Shown here: in pieces, positions 32,540 through 45,300 of the stretch
Layout of the letters: each line of letters opens with the position of its first letter
Numbering within the stretch: the stretch's first letter is position 1
Origin: Axinella damicornis
Taxonomy: Eukaryota; Porifera; Demospongiae; Axinellida; Axinellidae
Length of the DNA: 64,000 nucleotides
Direction of reading: 5' to 3'
NCBI GenBank assembly: GCA_963931865.1
Contig: OZ007511.1
Location: forward strand, 10,925,396-10,989,395
Notes under the pieces: generated by a model
What the model was told of the DNA's origin: nothing
Databases searched by the model: none
Seen by the model: only the letters and a program-made list of their open reading frames with translations
Made by a program: the position numbers and the translations under genes

Positions 32540-34515
32540 TTACACTCCTGGTAGGGGAAAAATTGTGCCGCGTAATGTAATCTTTACACTCCTGGTATAG
32601 AGAAAATTGTGCCGCGTAATGTTACACTCCTGGTAGGGGAAAAATTGTGCCGCGTAAATAATCTAACCTAATATTACACTCCTGGTATAGGAAAAATTGT
32701 GCCGCGTAAATAAATAAATAAATAACCTAATCAAACCTCACAGCACGCAGGAAAGGTCTACAGAGATTCTGACTACACCGTCGTGATCCCTATCATGCAG
32801 TTAGACAAATGCATAATAATTGTGCTGAAACTCACCTTGGTGGTGGAGATACAAGCGCTTATGTCTCGCCGTGGCCGCCATTGCTCGAGCGCTCTCTCCG
32901 ACTTCCGGTGGCAGTACCGTTCTTAGCAAAGGCACACGAAGATTCTGACCACATGGCCGTGATCGCTGTCGTTCACCGACGCTTACATGCCAAAACTCAC
33001 CGTGCTGGCAAAGTTGTAAGTGCTGTAGTAACTTCGTGTCTTCCCTTTGGCCGCCATTGCTAGCGATCGACAGAGCGTGGTTGCCACGTGGCATGTGCGT
33101 TAATTGGAACTAACTGCGATACTTAGCTTTCGCTACGGCGAGTCGCAGCCGGCGTTGCAACGGCTACCAGGAGTGCGGTTGCCCCTCGTTACACTCCTGG
33201 TATAGAGAATAAAATGCCCCAAAAATAAAAACCTCCTGGGCTCAGTGGAGGACATGGAGAGATTCTGACTACACCATCATCATTCTAATTTTTGACTGAC
33301 CCAAGCATACAATATTTATGCTCAAACTCACCTTTGTGGTGGAGTTATGACCCTAACCCTAATCCTAACCCTAAATTTTGGCCTCCTTGTGTGGGTGGAT
33401 TTTTTTTTTTCGTTCCGGATCCGCTGGGAATGAGACAGCCACGTGTGCACTATTAAATTGAGACGATCCAGCCTATGCCCGACCGGCAACCTTGGAGCTG
33501 TAAGTACGAGCTGGTGGATGCAATCAGAGTCTACTCGGGGTGAGAGTAATACCAGAGTACCATTCTGAACGGTGAGCTTGCCCTGCCGGCGAGATGCACC
33601 TGGTCCAATCACCAGTACTAGTAGTGCGGTGGCTATTTACGAATGCCCTAGCTACAACGGTTCTGACTAAACAGGCCCGTAGGGAGGAGGGGTTCGAACG
33701 AACTGATGATTATGTGCTGGAACTCACCTTGGTGGTGGAGATATGAGCGCTTTTGTCTCGCCGTTAGTCGCCATTGCTCGAGCGCTCTGTTCGACTTCCG
33801 GTGGCAGTACCATTCTTAGGAAAGGCACACGAAGATTCTGACCACACGGCCGTGATCACTGATCGTTCACTGACGCTTACATGCCGAAACTCACCGTGCT
33901 GTCTAAGTTGTGAGTGCTGTATTGGTTGCCATTGCTCGCGATCGACTGAGCGTGGTTGCCACGTGGCATGTGCGTTAATTGGAACGTATTGCGATTGCGC
34001 GACGGCAAGTCGCAACCGGGGTTGCAACACGGCTGCTTTATGAATGTGTACTTGAGAGCACTCTAAATCTTCATTATATAGCGCTATAGCTATCATGGTA
34101 CTCACTGATGTGTGATAATTGGAACGAACTGTCACAATTAGCTTGTGCTACCGTTTAACTGTGGCTATACCAGGAGTGCGGTTGCCCCTCGTAAATAATG
34201 TAAATAAATAACGTTTGACTACTTAGCAATGGCCTGCAAAGATTCTGACAAACCGTCGTGATCGCTATCATGCACTGTCCTCCCGTACAATTTCGGTGCT
34301 GAAACTCAACTTGGTGGTGGAGATCCAAGCGCTTTTGTAGTGCCGTCGGCCGCCATCGCTCGATCGCTCTCTTCGAAGTTCGTCGCCAGTACAGCTCTTA
34401 CGAAGGCCCCACAAAGATTCTGGCCACACAGGTGTGATCGCTGTCGTTCATGCCGAAACTCACCGTGCTGGCTAAGCTGCAATAATGTCTTGTCTTCCTT
34501 TTGGTCGCCATTGCC
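32540..34515. repeat. Promoter/first-exon-like repeat units (array 3)
   Basis: Four short TTACACTCCTGGTAG units (32,540–32,710) are followed by a long unit to 33,190, a strongly diverged unit (33,190–33,650) with a telomere-like insert, another to 34,190, and a last unit truncated at about 34,512. The same minus-strand signals as in array 1 are present: an ATG with MAATARHKRLYLHHQ or MAAKGKTRSYYS-like codons, then GTGAGTTT, and CCACGTGGCA plus CCAATTAACGCAC upstream. Confidence 0.75.
33351..33374. repeat. Interstitial telomere-like repeat
   Basis: CCCTAA occurs as four units (one variant, TCCTAA), the complement of TTAGGG. It is embedded in the diverged unit of array 3, immediately after CTTTGTGGTGGAG. 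Confidence 0.9.
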
Positions 34516-35284
34516 GACAGGTGTCACAGGAAATCCGATCCGGGCCTATACCGATCCGGACGGAACGTATCCGCTAGCGGAACGAATCCGTCGGAATGAA
34601 TCCGCTAGTAAAATCGATCCGTCCCCGGTTTAATTTTACTAGCGGATTCAATCCTTCGCCGCGAAAGCGATCCGACTTTGGTACAGGTGTACCGTTACTA
34701 ACGTCCGACTTTGGCCAGGCCAAGTAAAATCTAATTAGCGTGTATACAGGCAGCTACACGTTAACGCGTACGCTGAGGCCGTTGTGCGCGAAGTTAACAT
34801 ATCCACGCATGCGACAAAGTCTGTCTCCAAAAAGGTAATTCAGGTGGAAATTTAAATCGCTGCTAATAACATATATCTAGTGACAGAGCTAGTTTTGGGA
34901 GATAGAGTATAGACTGTTTCTCGCTGCTAGAGAGGCAAGTCGCCGCCTCACCCGTTGTTGGACGCCATTTTCCCAGTGTACTTTGGTCTCTAGCCGGAGA
35001 TGCTCGGCGAATTACTTGCAATGTCCATTTATAGCTCTGTCACTAGACATTCATGTCTTCTAGCTGCGTCCTGAAGCTGAAGGTGCAGTTCTGCACACAA
35101 CGAGAATGGTTTGTCGCATGCGTTCAGAATTTATACAAGTAGGAGGGAGGGGCCAAAGTGTCCAGCTAGCCACGCCTCTGCAGGAAGTTCGTCTTTCAAG
35201 CAGTAGGCGGGTCTAAATAGGTTCGAGTCCAGCCACCGACTTTGTTCCTAGGCGGGGCTATGGCACGCCGTTCGTAACAAAAAT
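34516..35284. other. Repeat debris, no gene
   Basis: 34,535–34,680 is rich in GATCCG and CCGCTAG words and contains an inverted pair, ACTAGCGGATTC with GAATCCGCTAGT. The rest shows no coding or structural signal I can support. Confidence 0.5.
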
Positions 35285-35525
35285 CAAATCCTTATACTCC
35301 GGGTTAGACAGCGTATTTCCCCGGGGTTGTAAGAACGCGCGCCCTTATTTCCCCGATGCTGTAAGCTAGCTTATTTCCCCGGGGTTGTAAGCTCGCGCGC
35401 CTTTATTTCCCCGGGCTGTAAGCTAGCTTATTTTCCTGGGGATGTAAGCTAGCTTATTTTCCCGGGGATGTAAGCTAGCTTATTTTCCTGGGGATGTAAG
35501 CTAACTTATTTCCCCGGGGTTGTTT
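35285..35525. repeat. Tandem array around AAGCTAGCTTATTTTCC
   Basis: Seven or so irregular units of about 29–31 bp, each with TTATTTCCCCGGGG(TT/AT)GTAAGCTAGC. The palindromes CCCGGGG and AAGCTAGCTT alternate. Confidence 0.85.
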
Positions 35526-37407
35526 TGCAGTGACTTTCGGTATACTTTAATTTTCCGTGGTACCCCTCGAAACTTTGGACTCGAAACTTTGCTAAAGAAC
35601 CCCGCACAATGTGTATTGTTCTTCTTTTGGAGTACAGGAGGAGCATTGGGAGAATAATCGCAGGCTGGATAACTGCTGTGAGTTAGGGTTCGGTCAACAA
35701 TGCTATGCAGCCAAATTTCATAAACTGAGGTACTATTCTACCCAATAGTACCTTTTCTGCTGTCTGAGTCAATCCTGAATGCCCAACTCTTTTAGCTAGT
35801 TGCATGTAATTGACCCAATTGGTTCATGCTATGGCCTCATGACTGTTAATATAGTTTGCAGAAAGCCCGAATCAATTCACCTGAGTATGTCGTACGTACA
35901 TGTACGCACGGCATCAAATGGCATACTGTCAGGCACATAAACTATGAAAGCTGCAGAGGGCATAGGCAGTAGGGTTTCCTCTTCTGAGAATGTACAAAAA
36001 TAGTTTCAGTGGCATACTACCGAGGCAGTACAATGCTGAAAGTAGGTACTGCTATATGGCATGCTGGCCAGATGGTGGGAGGGGCAGGGGGCCGAGGAGG
36101 GGGAGCTCAGATCAAGGATAATTAAAAGTGAACGTGGATTGGAAATGGCAATATAAATTTACTACGTAATCCGCATTGCACTTACTTTGTGTTAGGTTAT
36201 CTTGACCAAGGAAGCACCCAGAGAGATGAAACTACTTGCTATCGATGCTTGTGTTGTTACTGCACTAGGCTATTGAGTTTCTTTGCCCTCGTAAGAATGG
36301 AAGCTAGGTACGTAGCCTCTCTGTCATTAAATTGGGCCTGTGACACGTCATTACTTGTGTTAGGTTATCTCGATTAAGAAAGCACCTAGCGATATGAAAC
36401 GACTTGCTGTCAACGCTGCTGTGGTTGCTGCATTAGGCTATTGAGTTTCAGGAAGAAGTCTGATCTGGGAGCGAGGCTAACGCCTGCGCGCGCAACACGG
36501 ATTGTGACATCATTTGTATTGCTGTTTCCAATCCACGTTCCGTTTTAATTATCCTTGCTCAGATGAATCTCTGGACAACAGTCCCAAGACTTACCACAAA
36601 GGTTTCAAGCCTCCATCCCCTCAATGTCATGTGCATATTTGGGGGAGTGTGGTACTGTAGTCGCTTGGTATGACAATTGAACCTGCATGTGCGTAAAGTG
36701 TTTCTTACAGGAGGAGCAAAAACCTACAGGCTGGATAACTGTAAGTTAAGATCCGTCAACTATGCAATGCAATCTCAGTGCCAAAATCAGAAACTGAAAT
36801 AATATTTATGGAGTATCATTGATTTTTGTCTCTACCACCCTTTCTGCTGTCTGAGGGTGACGTAAGTGGCTAACTTGAATGTCCAACTCTTTAGCTGCAT
36901 GTAAATGACCTGATTGGTTCATGCTATGGTCTCATGTATATAAGTCCGTTATAATTTGCTGACAGGAAATTATTAATTCACCTGACTAGGTTGTATGTAT
37001 GCACAGCATGAAATAGCATAGCCTCGTGAAGGTATATAGTCGTGCAAGATTAGAAATGGCATACTGTCAGGTACATTAATTACCATTGACAGTTTCAGAA
37101 TCTTGAGGTATACTTGAAACTGAACTGCATGCATTGTGCAAAACAGTGGACACTGGTCCAGCAGGAAGTAGACACACTTGCTCATTCAGCACTGGCCATG
37201 GACTAACCTACCCTAACCATTGCCCTACTTAAAATTCCTGCAGGACTAATAACTACTTCATAGAGAAAGGATATCCAATTAGCTAGCTAGGCAGGAAACT
37301 ATTGATTCACCTGAGTATGTCATACGTATGCACAGCATGAAATGGCATACTGTCAGGTACATTAATTACCATTGATAGTTTCAGACTCTCAAGGGTAGGG
37401 TACCGAC

Positions 37408-37440
37408 TAGTCTTGCGGGCCAGACTGGCCCGCAAGACTA
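37408..37440. repeat. Perfect palindrome, 16-bp arms with 1-nt spacer
   Basis: TAGTCTTGCGGGCCAG, one A, then CTGGCCCGCAAGACTA. It sits inside the diverged direct-repeat region. Confidence 0.95.
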
Positions 37441-37522
37441 ACCAGTACTGGCTACCAACAGAGAGGGTTGTCCAGGTATGCAGTATGCGTGAAACTGAAC
37501 TGCATGCATTGTGTAAAACATT

Positions 37523-37581
37523 ATTAATGATACAATATCAGACCGGTATCTTAGATACCGGTCTGATATTGTATCATTAAT
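37523..37581. repeat. Perfect palindrome, 29-bp arms with 1-nt spacer
   Basis: 37,523–37,551 and 37,553–37,581 are exact reverse complements around a single T (centre GGTATCT-T-AGATACC). The flanks GTAAAAC and GTTTAC extend the pairing after a small gap. The sister module near 37,140 lacks this insertion. Confidence 0.95.
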
Positions 37582-37928
37582 GTTTACAGAATGCATTCTA
37601 CTGTGACTAACTATGTAACTATGTGCAGCAAGCTTCACAACCAACTAGTTGGAGATGCTGAGGTCTAAACAAAAGGAAGTGGATACTGGTCCAAGAAGAA
37701 GTAGACACACATGCTCATTCAGCGATGGCTATGGACCTAACCTACCCTAACCATTGCCCTACTTAAATTCCTGCGGGACTAATAACCAGAAAAGGATAGC
37801 AAAGCCACTGAATTAGCTAGCTAAACTATTAACTTTGGCTGTGTTCCCAGGCCATTCCCATCGCCAGCATTTGATTGCTTGCAGTATGAATTATACATGG
37901 TGGGGTGGAGGCCCGGGAGACCGGTCCG

Positions 37929-37968
<40 letters not shown>
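37929..37968. repeat. C40 homopolymer tract
   Basis: Forty consecutive C within a hairpin-MITE-like segment (GTTCCCAGGCC at 37,843 and GCCTGGGAACGAGGCTA at 38,006). It is the longest of ten poly-G/poly-C tracts of at least 20 nt in the window. Confidence 0.95.
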
Positions 37969-37969
<1 letters not shown>

Positions 37970-38086
37970 CGTGCGCTTTCATCGCCACGTGCAGGGGGAG
38001 GAGCCTGGGAACGAGGCTATGTAAATTGGTGGTGGGGCTTAACCAGACTGGATGCTGCTCCAAGTGATGTTTTTCCCCCCCATCAG

Positions 38087-40236
38087 ACCCAGATGAGGTT
38101 TATGACCACCATTGTCAGCTCAGCTACAAGGATGTTGTGGCACGAAATGAGAGGCGCTTAAAGGCTGCCGGGGAGGGGGGCTTGATGTCTGTGCTTGTGT
38201 GGACTACCTGAGTTGCATCAAGTGATAATAGTCTTTCTTTTCCTGACAGAGTAGTCCACGTGAGATAGTCATCGATGAAACAATTCACGACATGGACAAG
38301 GATGGACACGTTACTCTGCAGAATACATTAGTGAGTGGTGTGACTGCAGGAATACATTAGTGAGTGGTGTGAGAACGTGTACAGGAGAGGGCACTGTACT
38401 CCTAAATCTTGTCATCGTTGAGCTAGGGTGTGGGTTGTGAGGTGATACTTTGATGTGAGAAAGTGTTAGAGCTGAAATCTCCCCTCTCAGATGACCTCTG
38501 GCCCCAGAATGAGTGGGAGGGGGTGCCAGAAGGGGAGGAGCCAGACTGGGTGAGTAGTGAGAAGGAACAGTTAGGGACGTACCGTGACAAGGATGGTGAT
38601 GGGAAGCTGAACCGGCAGGAGATCGGAGAGTGGATCCTGCCGCAGGTACTGTACAAGCAGTGGCAAGGGTGGTGGAACGGGGGGGGGGGGGGGGGGGGGG
38701 GGGGGGGCTATAGCCTCCCCGATACTTGCATTTGATGGGCTTAGCCCCCCCCCTGTATTATGGTTAAAGTACCTCATGAAATTTTTTACTCTTGCCTAGT
38801 CACACAGAAAGCCTAGATAGATTTACCTAAGTAGCTAAAGGGATACTATATAGCTACAGCGACGGGACGTGACGAAGCTCAGTAGTCCTCTGCAGATCTG
38901 ATTCAGTGATGTCTGGGTTAATGATTAGTCTGCATGAGTGTAATTGCATTTGGACACATGGCTGGTGAAGTGTGTTCATCATAGTGCTGCAGTAATACCA
39001 TTCATAGAATCAGATGTGTAGGGAAGACCTTGACTGTAGACTCACACACAGTTTTGCTTACAGGCCTCTTGCAGGATAGAACCCTGCAGTGTCAATCATT
39101 GTGAACAAGTTCTGCCTAACAGAACTAATTCCTGGGTACATGCTGTCAGCTCAGTGGTTGCTAGTGGGTCCTAGGGTCAGTGCAACCGAGAAAGGATGGA
39201 CCTGGGAACAAGGCTACCTCCACCACAGAGGTGCGGGTAGAGACCCATGCCACTCCACTGTGTGTCACTCTCCCACCTGAGGGTGCAACACTTGTGGGCC
39301 TGGCCTTAGCTGTGGCTGGACAAGTTCTTTTCACACTTGTTTGAGAAGGTGTGCAGCAGGCCGTGGGACTCGGCTGCATACTTGTTCATGCAATCATACA
39401 TGAATACTAACTACAGATCTGTCACGAGGCAGAGACGATTGGCCATGATTCCCAGATGGTGTGATGTGAACTTACTCAAGTTCTTCTGAGAACGTCACTG
39501 TCAAATTGAATTGTGTTATCCTCCACCAGGACTATGATCATGCTGAGGCAGAAGCCCGTCATCTCATCCACGAAGCAGACGTCAACAAGGTATGGGCATT
39601 TACTCCGTTGTGGTGTAGCTGTGACACCTGTCTCAGAATCAGCATAAACTATAAAATTGCACAGAGAATGCCTTGCACATGCGAGTATATTTAGTAGGTG
39701 TGGTTGGTCGGCCACAACTAGTTGTTGCAACATGGCAAAGCGGCACATTGTAGGAGTTCGCTGAAGTAGTGCATGCTTCCCCAAGTGCTAAAACTCATGG
39801 TGTGGTTAGCTCACTGTCTCCTGTGAAGAGCTGGAGCTGTTGACAGCACCGCACTGGCTCTGCCAACTCGTCCAACCCATTCGCAGTGATGATCGCTAGA
39901 TTGACAGGGATGTGCTGTCACATGTATGTTAGCATTAACCGGTGATTGCATTCCTGACTATTGCCACATATATATTATATACAAACCCTAGCCAAGATTG
40001 TGGCCTAAACAGACAGATTAGTTGCCTCACGCTAAGGCGCTCAGCAATGAACGTTGCAACCTTTGAAGTTTCATTTTCACACACAAGTGAGCCAAAGTTG
40101 ATTGGTCTTATGCCCGTGTCCACTCTCTCAGGACGGCCAGCTCACCAAAGAAGAGGTCCTCCAGCACCAAGACCTCTTCGTGGGCAGTCAGGCCACAGAC
40201 TTTGGGGAGTACCTTGTGCGCCATGATGAGTTTTGA
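38087..40236 (+). CDS. Reticulocalbin/calumenin-like CREC EF-hand protein (copy B, probably disrupted)
   Basis: Exons seen: 38,087 to about 38,180 ([20 protein letters not shown]); 38,250 onward ([20 protein letters not shown]); 38,491–38,645 ([20 protein letters not shown] … [20 protein letters not shown]); 39,530–39,589; and 40,132–40,236, ending HDEF. These align in order with the second half of CREC proteins, secretory-pathway calcium-binding proteins with EF-hands. In the second exon the donor region is duplicated: CTGCAGAATACATTAGTGAG, then CTGCAGGAATACATTAGTGA 28 nt later, with one G missing in the first copy. Only the second copy keeps the EYI frame that would splice in phase to the next exon. 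The EF-hand loop after RRLKAA also lacks its acidic residues, and no N-terminal exons or signal peptide were found upstream. A damaged copy or a local assembly error are both possible. Confidence 0.78.
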
Positions 40237-40753
40237 TCACTAGCTGCTGCTGACCTAGGTGTTCATACTCAGGACTGCTGTTGATCATGTCTCATTACAT
40301 ACAGTGTAGTTTGTGTTTGATACGTCATGAATGATTTCATAATGCAACTATGCAGGAGAAATTTGCTTAATTAGAGGGAAAAAACGTAGTAACACCTTAT
40401 CAGATTATGGAAGACCGTATACCCACAAATTCCAGGTAAAGAGGTACGTTAGTTCTTACGTTCATGCTGTGATCACATGATCTTTCAGTCTCCAGGCCAG
40501 CTCAGCACACCAGCTTTTTGGCAGCCTCGTTCCCAACTTCCTACCCCATTCCTATTCCTCAGTTTACATTAATGCTTCTGTGTACTATTGTAAATGCAAC
40601 CGAAGAACAAACAATGGTGGGAACGAGGCTAGCTTTCTGGGGAGAGCCAGAGATCAAGGCTGTTCCCATGATAATTATTGTTACTGACTTGTGGTTGTGG
40701 TTTGTGAAAGTAATACTACATGCGAGTGACATGTTTGGCTGTACAGCTATTAC

Positions 40754-40837
40754 TAGCCTTGTTCCCAGGCCTCCAAGCCCACTTTTCGTATACTTCAAGC
40801 AACAAAAGCTGGGCGTGGAGGCCTGGGAATGAGGCTA
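40754..40837. mobile_element. Hairpin MITE, TAGCCTCGTTCCCAGG family
   Basis: TAGCCTTGTTCCCAGGCC and GGCCTGGGAATGAGGCTA form the stem ends; CCCACTTTTCGTATACTTC and CAACAAAAGCTGGG form the inner part. It is absent from the corresponding place in copy A (about 2060). Confidence 0.8.
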
Positions 40838-41025
40838 GCTATATTACAGTACTGCACTCCAGTACTAACATGTCATCCGTCAGTGACTCTGAATGGCAGG
40901 GGTATGGCCTGTGTACAATACAGTCAATAGTGTTCAGGATGAGGAATTGTGTACATTTCAATAGTATCCTACACTAACTGGGCTTTGCTACACAAACTTA
41001 GTTATACTACTGGAATGCCCAGTTT

Positions 41026-41824
41026 ATGTATCGATGCTAACGTCCTCTGCATTCCAATAGTATTGATGTCCTTTTATGGTGGTTTGCATGAGTCCATCCA
41101 GTAGTCTAGCCACAGGTCCAGTCCGGTGATTGTACCCAGCTGGGTAGTACTTCAGTCCAGTTACACCAATGACCTCTATATAGATCAGGCACGTTAGAGA
41201 CTTGGGCAGAGCTATATGTGTATATACAGAGAAAGCAATCCATATTGAGCAGAGTAATGTCTGTCTCTCTGAATGGTAGCTATATATATAGTTCTGCTTT
41301 GTAAAATCCCTGGTGCACGCTCCTGTGTGGAGGAACTCCAGCGGCAGTGCATTAATCACTCAAGTCAAGGCGATCATATTAGCCAACGTGCAGGCAGCTT
41401 CAGACGAACTTGCCATCTTTGGGAGGTTTGTATCGATATGCGTGCGTGGTGTCTTTCATTTCTCAGTGCCTTTCCAATTCTGACTGATCGAACGTAAAAA
41501 TTTTCATGGTTGGAAACTTTGAAAGCTATACTTTCAGTCGTATGATAAAGGAAAATACCACACCTGAAGTGACGGACGTTTGGTGTATCTGTGCATATAT
41601 TATTTGTTGTTCATGCTGAATGTTGCAACATGGCCTATACTCCAGGAGTTGTATACACCTCAACTAGTCGGGCTAGGCTAGGTAGGGTTAGCCAGGGTAG
41701 GTAGCTTGGGGGCTAGCAAGAGCTCATAAGTAGGGCGCGATCTACTTATCCGCTCTTGGAGTATTAGCCAGGATAGCTATAGGGCTAGGCAGAGTAGGTT
41801 AACTAGCCAGGGTACCGTATACAG
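41026..41824. other. Inverted block relative to segmental copy A
   Basis: Reverse-complement match to 2190–3100, with collinear sequence on both sides: ACTGGAATGCCCAGT to the left, ATGATGTCAACAATGATGA to the right. It contains the complementary remnant of the CTACCTAGCC tandem repeat and a small foldback at about 41,717–41,760 (AAGAGCTCATAAGTAG with CTACTTATCCGCTCTT). Confidence 0.75.
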
Positions 41825-42306
41825 AAAATGATGTCAACAATGATGATGTTATAATGATTATGACATAATAAGAATTAAATTCGTATGTTTATACATAGTA
41901 ATTGATAAGAAGGAACACTGCAGCATATGCACGTACAGTATCTATGGTTACGGTGACAGTTACATACAGCAGGTGATGGAGAAGAACTTCCTCTAAATTC
42001 TGAGCTGGAGACAGGTTCAAAACCTACGAAGAAAAGGGTTTGCCCACTTAATTTAATTCCTTGCCCCTCCATATTTGCATACTGCAAGTGACAAAAGACT
42101 GGAGGTTATGAAGGCTTGGGAATAATAATTATGAGGCTGTTCTATAGCCAGCTCTGTGTATTGTAAATAGTATTGCTGGTTGATCTTACTGCATTTTGGG
42201 CAATTAAGATGTGCATGCAGCCTGATAACATTAAACCTGACACTCACTATGGAAGGTGTTCTGAGGTGTAGACAATGGATCTTCTGGTTTGATGTAGTCA
42301 TAGTAA

Positions 42307-45300
42307 TCAGTGGTTGTTGATTTCCTGTTGGACATGCAGAGGGAGAGACCAGCAGAGACATAGCAGGTCGTGAATATAGATTACAATGTACACAAACAAG
42401 CTAACTCTGTCTTCAACACTGGTACAAATCAGAAGTTATATGAAAGGTTCAAACGAAACTTACCAGTGGGTTTCTGCCACAGAAGATGCTGTACTTGTCC
42501 AGAGTGGTACGAAGGTTCTGGTATGTTGCTCCATTAGTGTCATAGATCTTCCATGTCAGAAACAGCCGAAAGCATCTCATGATGGGGTTGTACCTCTCAT
42601 CAGGAAACCGCTCACAATAGCTGTAGAATTGACGAGCATCAAAAATACCGAACATTCGTAGTGCTGCTTGTGTGGGGATTTGTTCCATCAACTTGAACTT
42701 GGTGTAGACGTCAGCGGCTAGATCATGTAGGAAGCTGTCGCCCACTTCTTCACTTGCTGTGTCATTGGCAAACAATTGATTAATACGTCTCTCATGCATG
42801 CCGTGGTAGGCTTCAAAGTGGAGGGCTTTTTCCAGCTCGGCAGTCTTTTTGCCAGTCGTATCGACAATGAAATTTTGTGCTGGAACAGCCTTGACAGCCT
42901 TCACAACTCCATCTACCACGCTGTACAGTGTGAGCTCACTTGATCTAGGGAGAGGGTAGCTGGACAAGTTTGATGGATCAACCAGCAGCTCAGTGGTAGA
43001 AATCCTAGGACAAAGTTCTTCCTTTGTTTCGAGGACCTTCGAGATCAGTGAAGAACGAAGTCGAACACATGCCATCTCCTCTCCTTCAGGACAAGACATC
43101 AGTAGCAGCACCACACGGTTCTGTTCTGATACTTCTACAATAGTTTCAACACCGTCCTGATCCAGCCACTGAATTCCATTCTTCCAAATGGCACACCTTC
43201 TTCTCAGCACAGGTGAGGCTCTGTCCTGCTGGGAGGTGTCGGGGGCCAGGGCAAAGGAGAAGGCCAGGCGAAGAAGCAACACCTGTAGAAATCGTGGGGT
43301 GAGGTACTGCCCTTCTGTGGAGCATTGCAGACACCAGCCACACTGGTACTGGCCAGGACCACTGCTCTTCCAGACGTCTGTGGGATGCTCCACTCGAACT
43401 AGAGCTGGGAAGAAGTAGTAGCTCTCTGAGGATTCATCATCTGTGGAAATGGCTGCAGCACTATCCCCGGAGGGGTCATTGTCAGCTATCAGTGAAAGGG
43501 TGAAGGAGTCTTTTATCTTGTGACAAAACTCAAACAGAGTCAGAACACTCAAGATCATGTCAACATTGTATTTCTCAGCAAATACACTATCAACTCTGGA
43601 CTTTGGCACAACTCCAGTGCTGGTGGCTATGTCATGATGGTGCTTGAAATTGTCTGGAGCAAAAATGGTGCCATTGATCTCAGACAGTAGAGCTTGTTTG
43701 TCAATGATCACCCACCCTGCTTCAAAGTCTTCCTTGTTGGGTAGGTAGAGCAGGTGTCCACCATCACTCAGGCTGCCCAGTAATGGAGACAGTAAGCTTG
43801 GTTCAGTTGGTAGAAGAGCATCATCTTCTGCTGTAATGTGGGTACAAAGTTCCCTAACACTGCAGGCAACTTGTGTGTGGATCATAGTGCCAATGAAAGC
43901 ATGTAACAAGTGAGGGTAGATAACTTCTTTCTGTTCCGAAGCTTTTGCTTCTCTCAGTGCTGTACAGCTGGATTCAATCATGTCACAGATCTTACCTAAC
44001 CCACTAGAAGCCAGTTTGCGACAGTCTAGAGCTGCAAATCCTACAAAAGACAGGGGAGAGCTAGAGGAGATGCAAGCTTTCTTGATGTTCAACCACTTTT
44101 GGTTAACAACCTCCCCAGCTTCTTTCACCTTGTCTGCCCAGCTGCCTATGACTATCAGGTGGGCTGTGGCCTTCACTCTGCTGCAGCAGTTCTCAGTGAA
44201 AGAGATCCAGTATTGCAGTGTCCGAATCACCTCCGCCTCACTCTCACTGAGTTTGACCACTACTATGAAGATGGCAGTCGATGAAGACATCAGATTCCCT
44301 ACCAGTGCATCGTGGCTGGAGTAGTACTCAAACTGGCCTGCTAGGTCATAAACAGTAACAGTGCCTAACGTACGGCTTTGAATGGTGACGATACTGATAC
44401 CAGCAGTCTTCATCTCAACACCGGACGCATTTCTAAACTGTCCAGCTAATGTTCCAAACCGACTAGTGACCTTGTTCTCGATGACCTTCACCAGGGTACT
44501 CTTACCAGCAGATGGATTGCCAAACACAAAGATCTTAGTGGCAGTTGATATATCATTACTCAAGCCAGTGACGCTAGCAAGCAATTTTGCTATTGTATAA
44601 TTCCCAGAACATTGCAATGGTGTTCGATTGCTAGCATTCCTAAACCATGGATCAGCTCTCCCAGAGGCTAACAGAAATCGCACTACATCTGTACTGTTAC
44701 AGATGCAAGCCATGTGTAGTGGAGTATTACCATCCTTATTCTGACAGGCTGTACTGCAGCCCCGATCACTAACTAGGTACCTCACAATGTCAACATGTCC
44801 CTCACGACAAGCCTCGTGCAGTGGAGTATTACCATCCTTATTCTGACAGGCTGTACTGCACCCCCGTTCACTAACAAGGTACCTGACAATGTCCACACGT
44901 CCCTTACGACAAGCCTCATGCAGTGGAGTATCACCAACTACGTCCCTACTCTCTGGATCACAGTGGTATTCCTCCACCAACCTCCTGGTCACGTCCAGCC
45001 AGCCATGGCGGCAGGAGTAGTGTAGCAGAGTTCTACTACAAGCAGTGCTACAATCTTGTGCAGTAAGTAGGATTTCAACAACAGCTAGCCATCCATTCCA
45101 ACAAGCCTCAAGCAGTGGAGTATAACCATGGTAGTTCTGACAGGCTGTACTGCACCCCCGTTTACTAACAAGGTACTTCACTATGTCCAGATGTCTCTCA
45201 CGACAAGCCTCATGCAGTGGAGTATCACCATACTTGTTCTGACAGGCTGTACTGCACCCCAGTTCACTAACAAGGTACCTCACAATGTCCACATTACCCC

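Larger units (their letters stand above)
35690..37800. repeat. Diverged direct repeats of a non-coding unit
   Basis: A module with GGTTCATGCTATGG, CAATTCACCTGAGTATGTC and GGCATACTGTCAGG occurs at about 35,700–35,950, 36,740–37,100 and, in part, 37,290–37,390. A second module (ACCTACCCTAACCATTGCCC) occurs at 37,150–37,250 and 37,680–37,790. A third (TTAGGTTATCTYGA…TATTGAGTTTC) occurs at 36,190–36,275 and 36,360–36,450. There are no coding features. Confidence 0.75.

Noticed and set aside
37835..38161. Proline- or glycine-rich proteins around 37.9 kb and at 16,745–17,191 and 48,104–48,475
   Set aside because: They are translations of poly-C/poly-G tracts joined to non-coding DNA.
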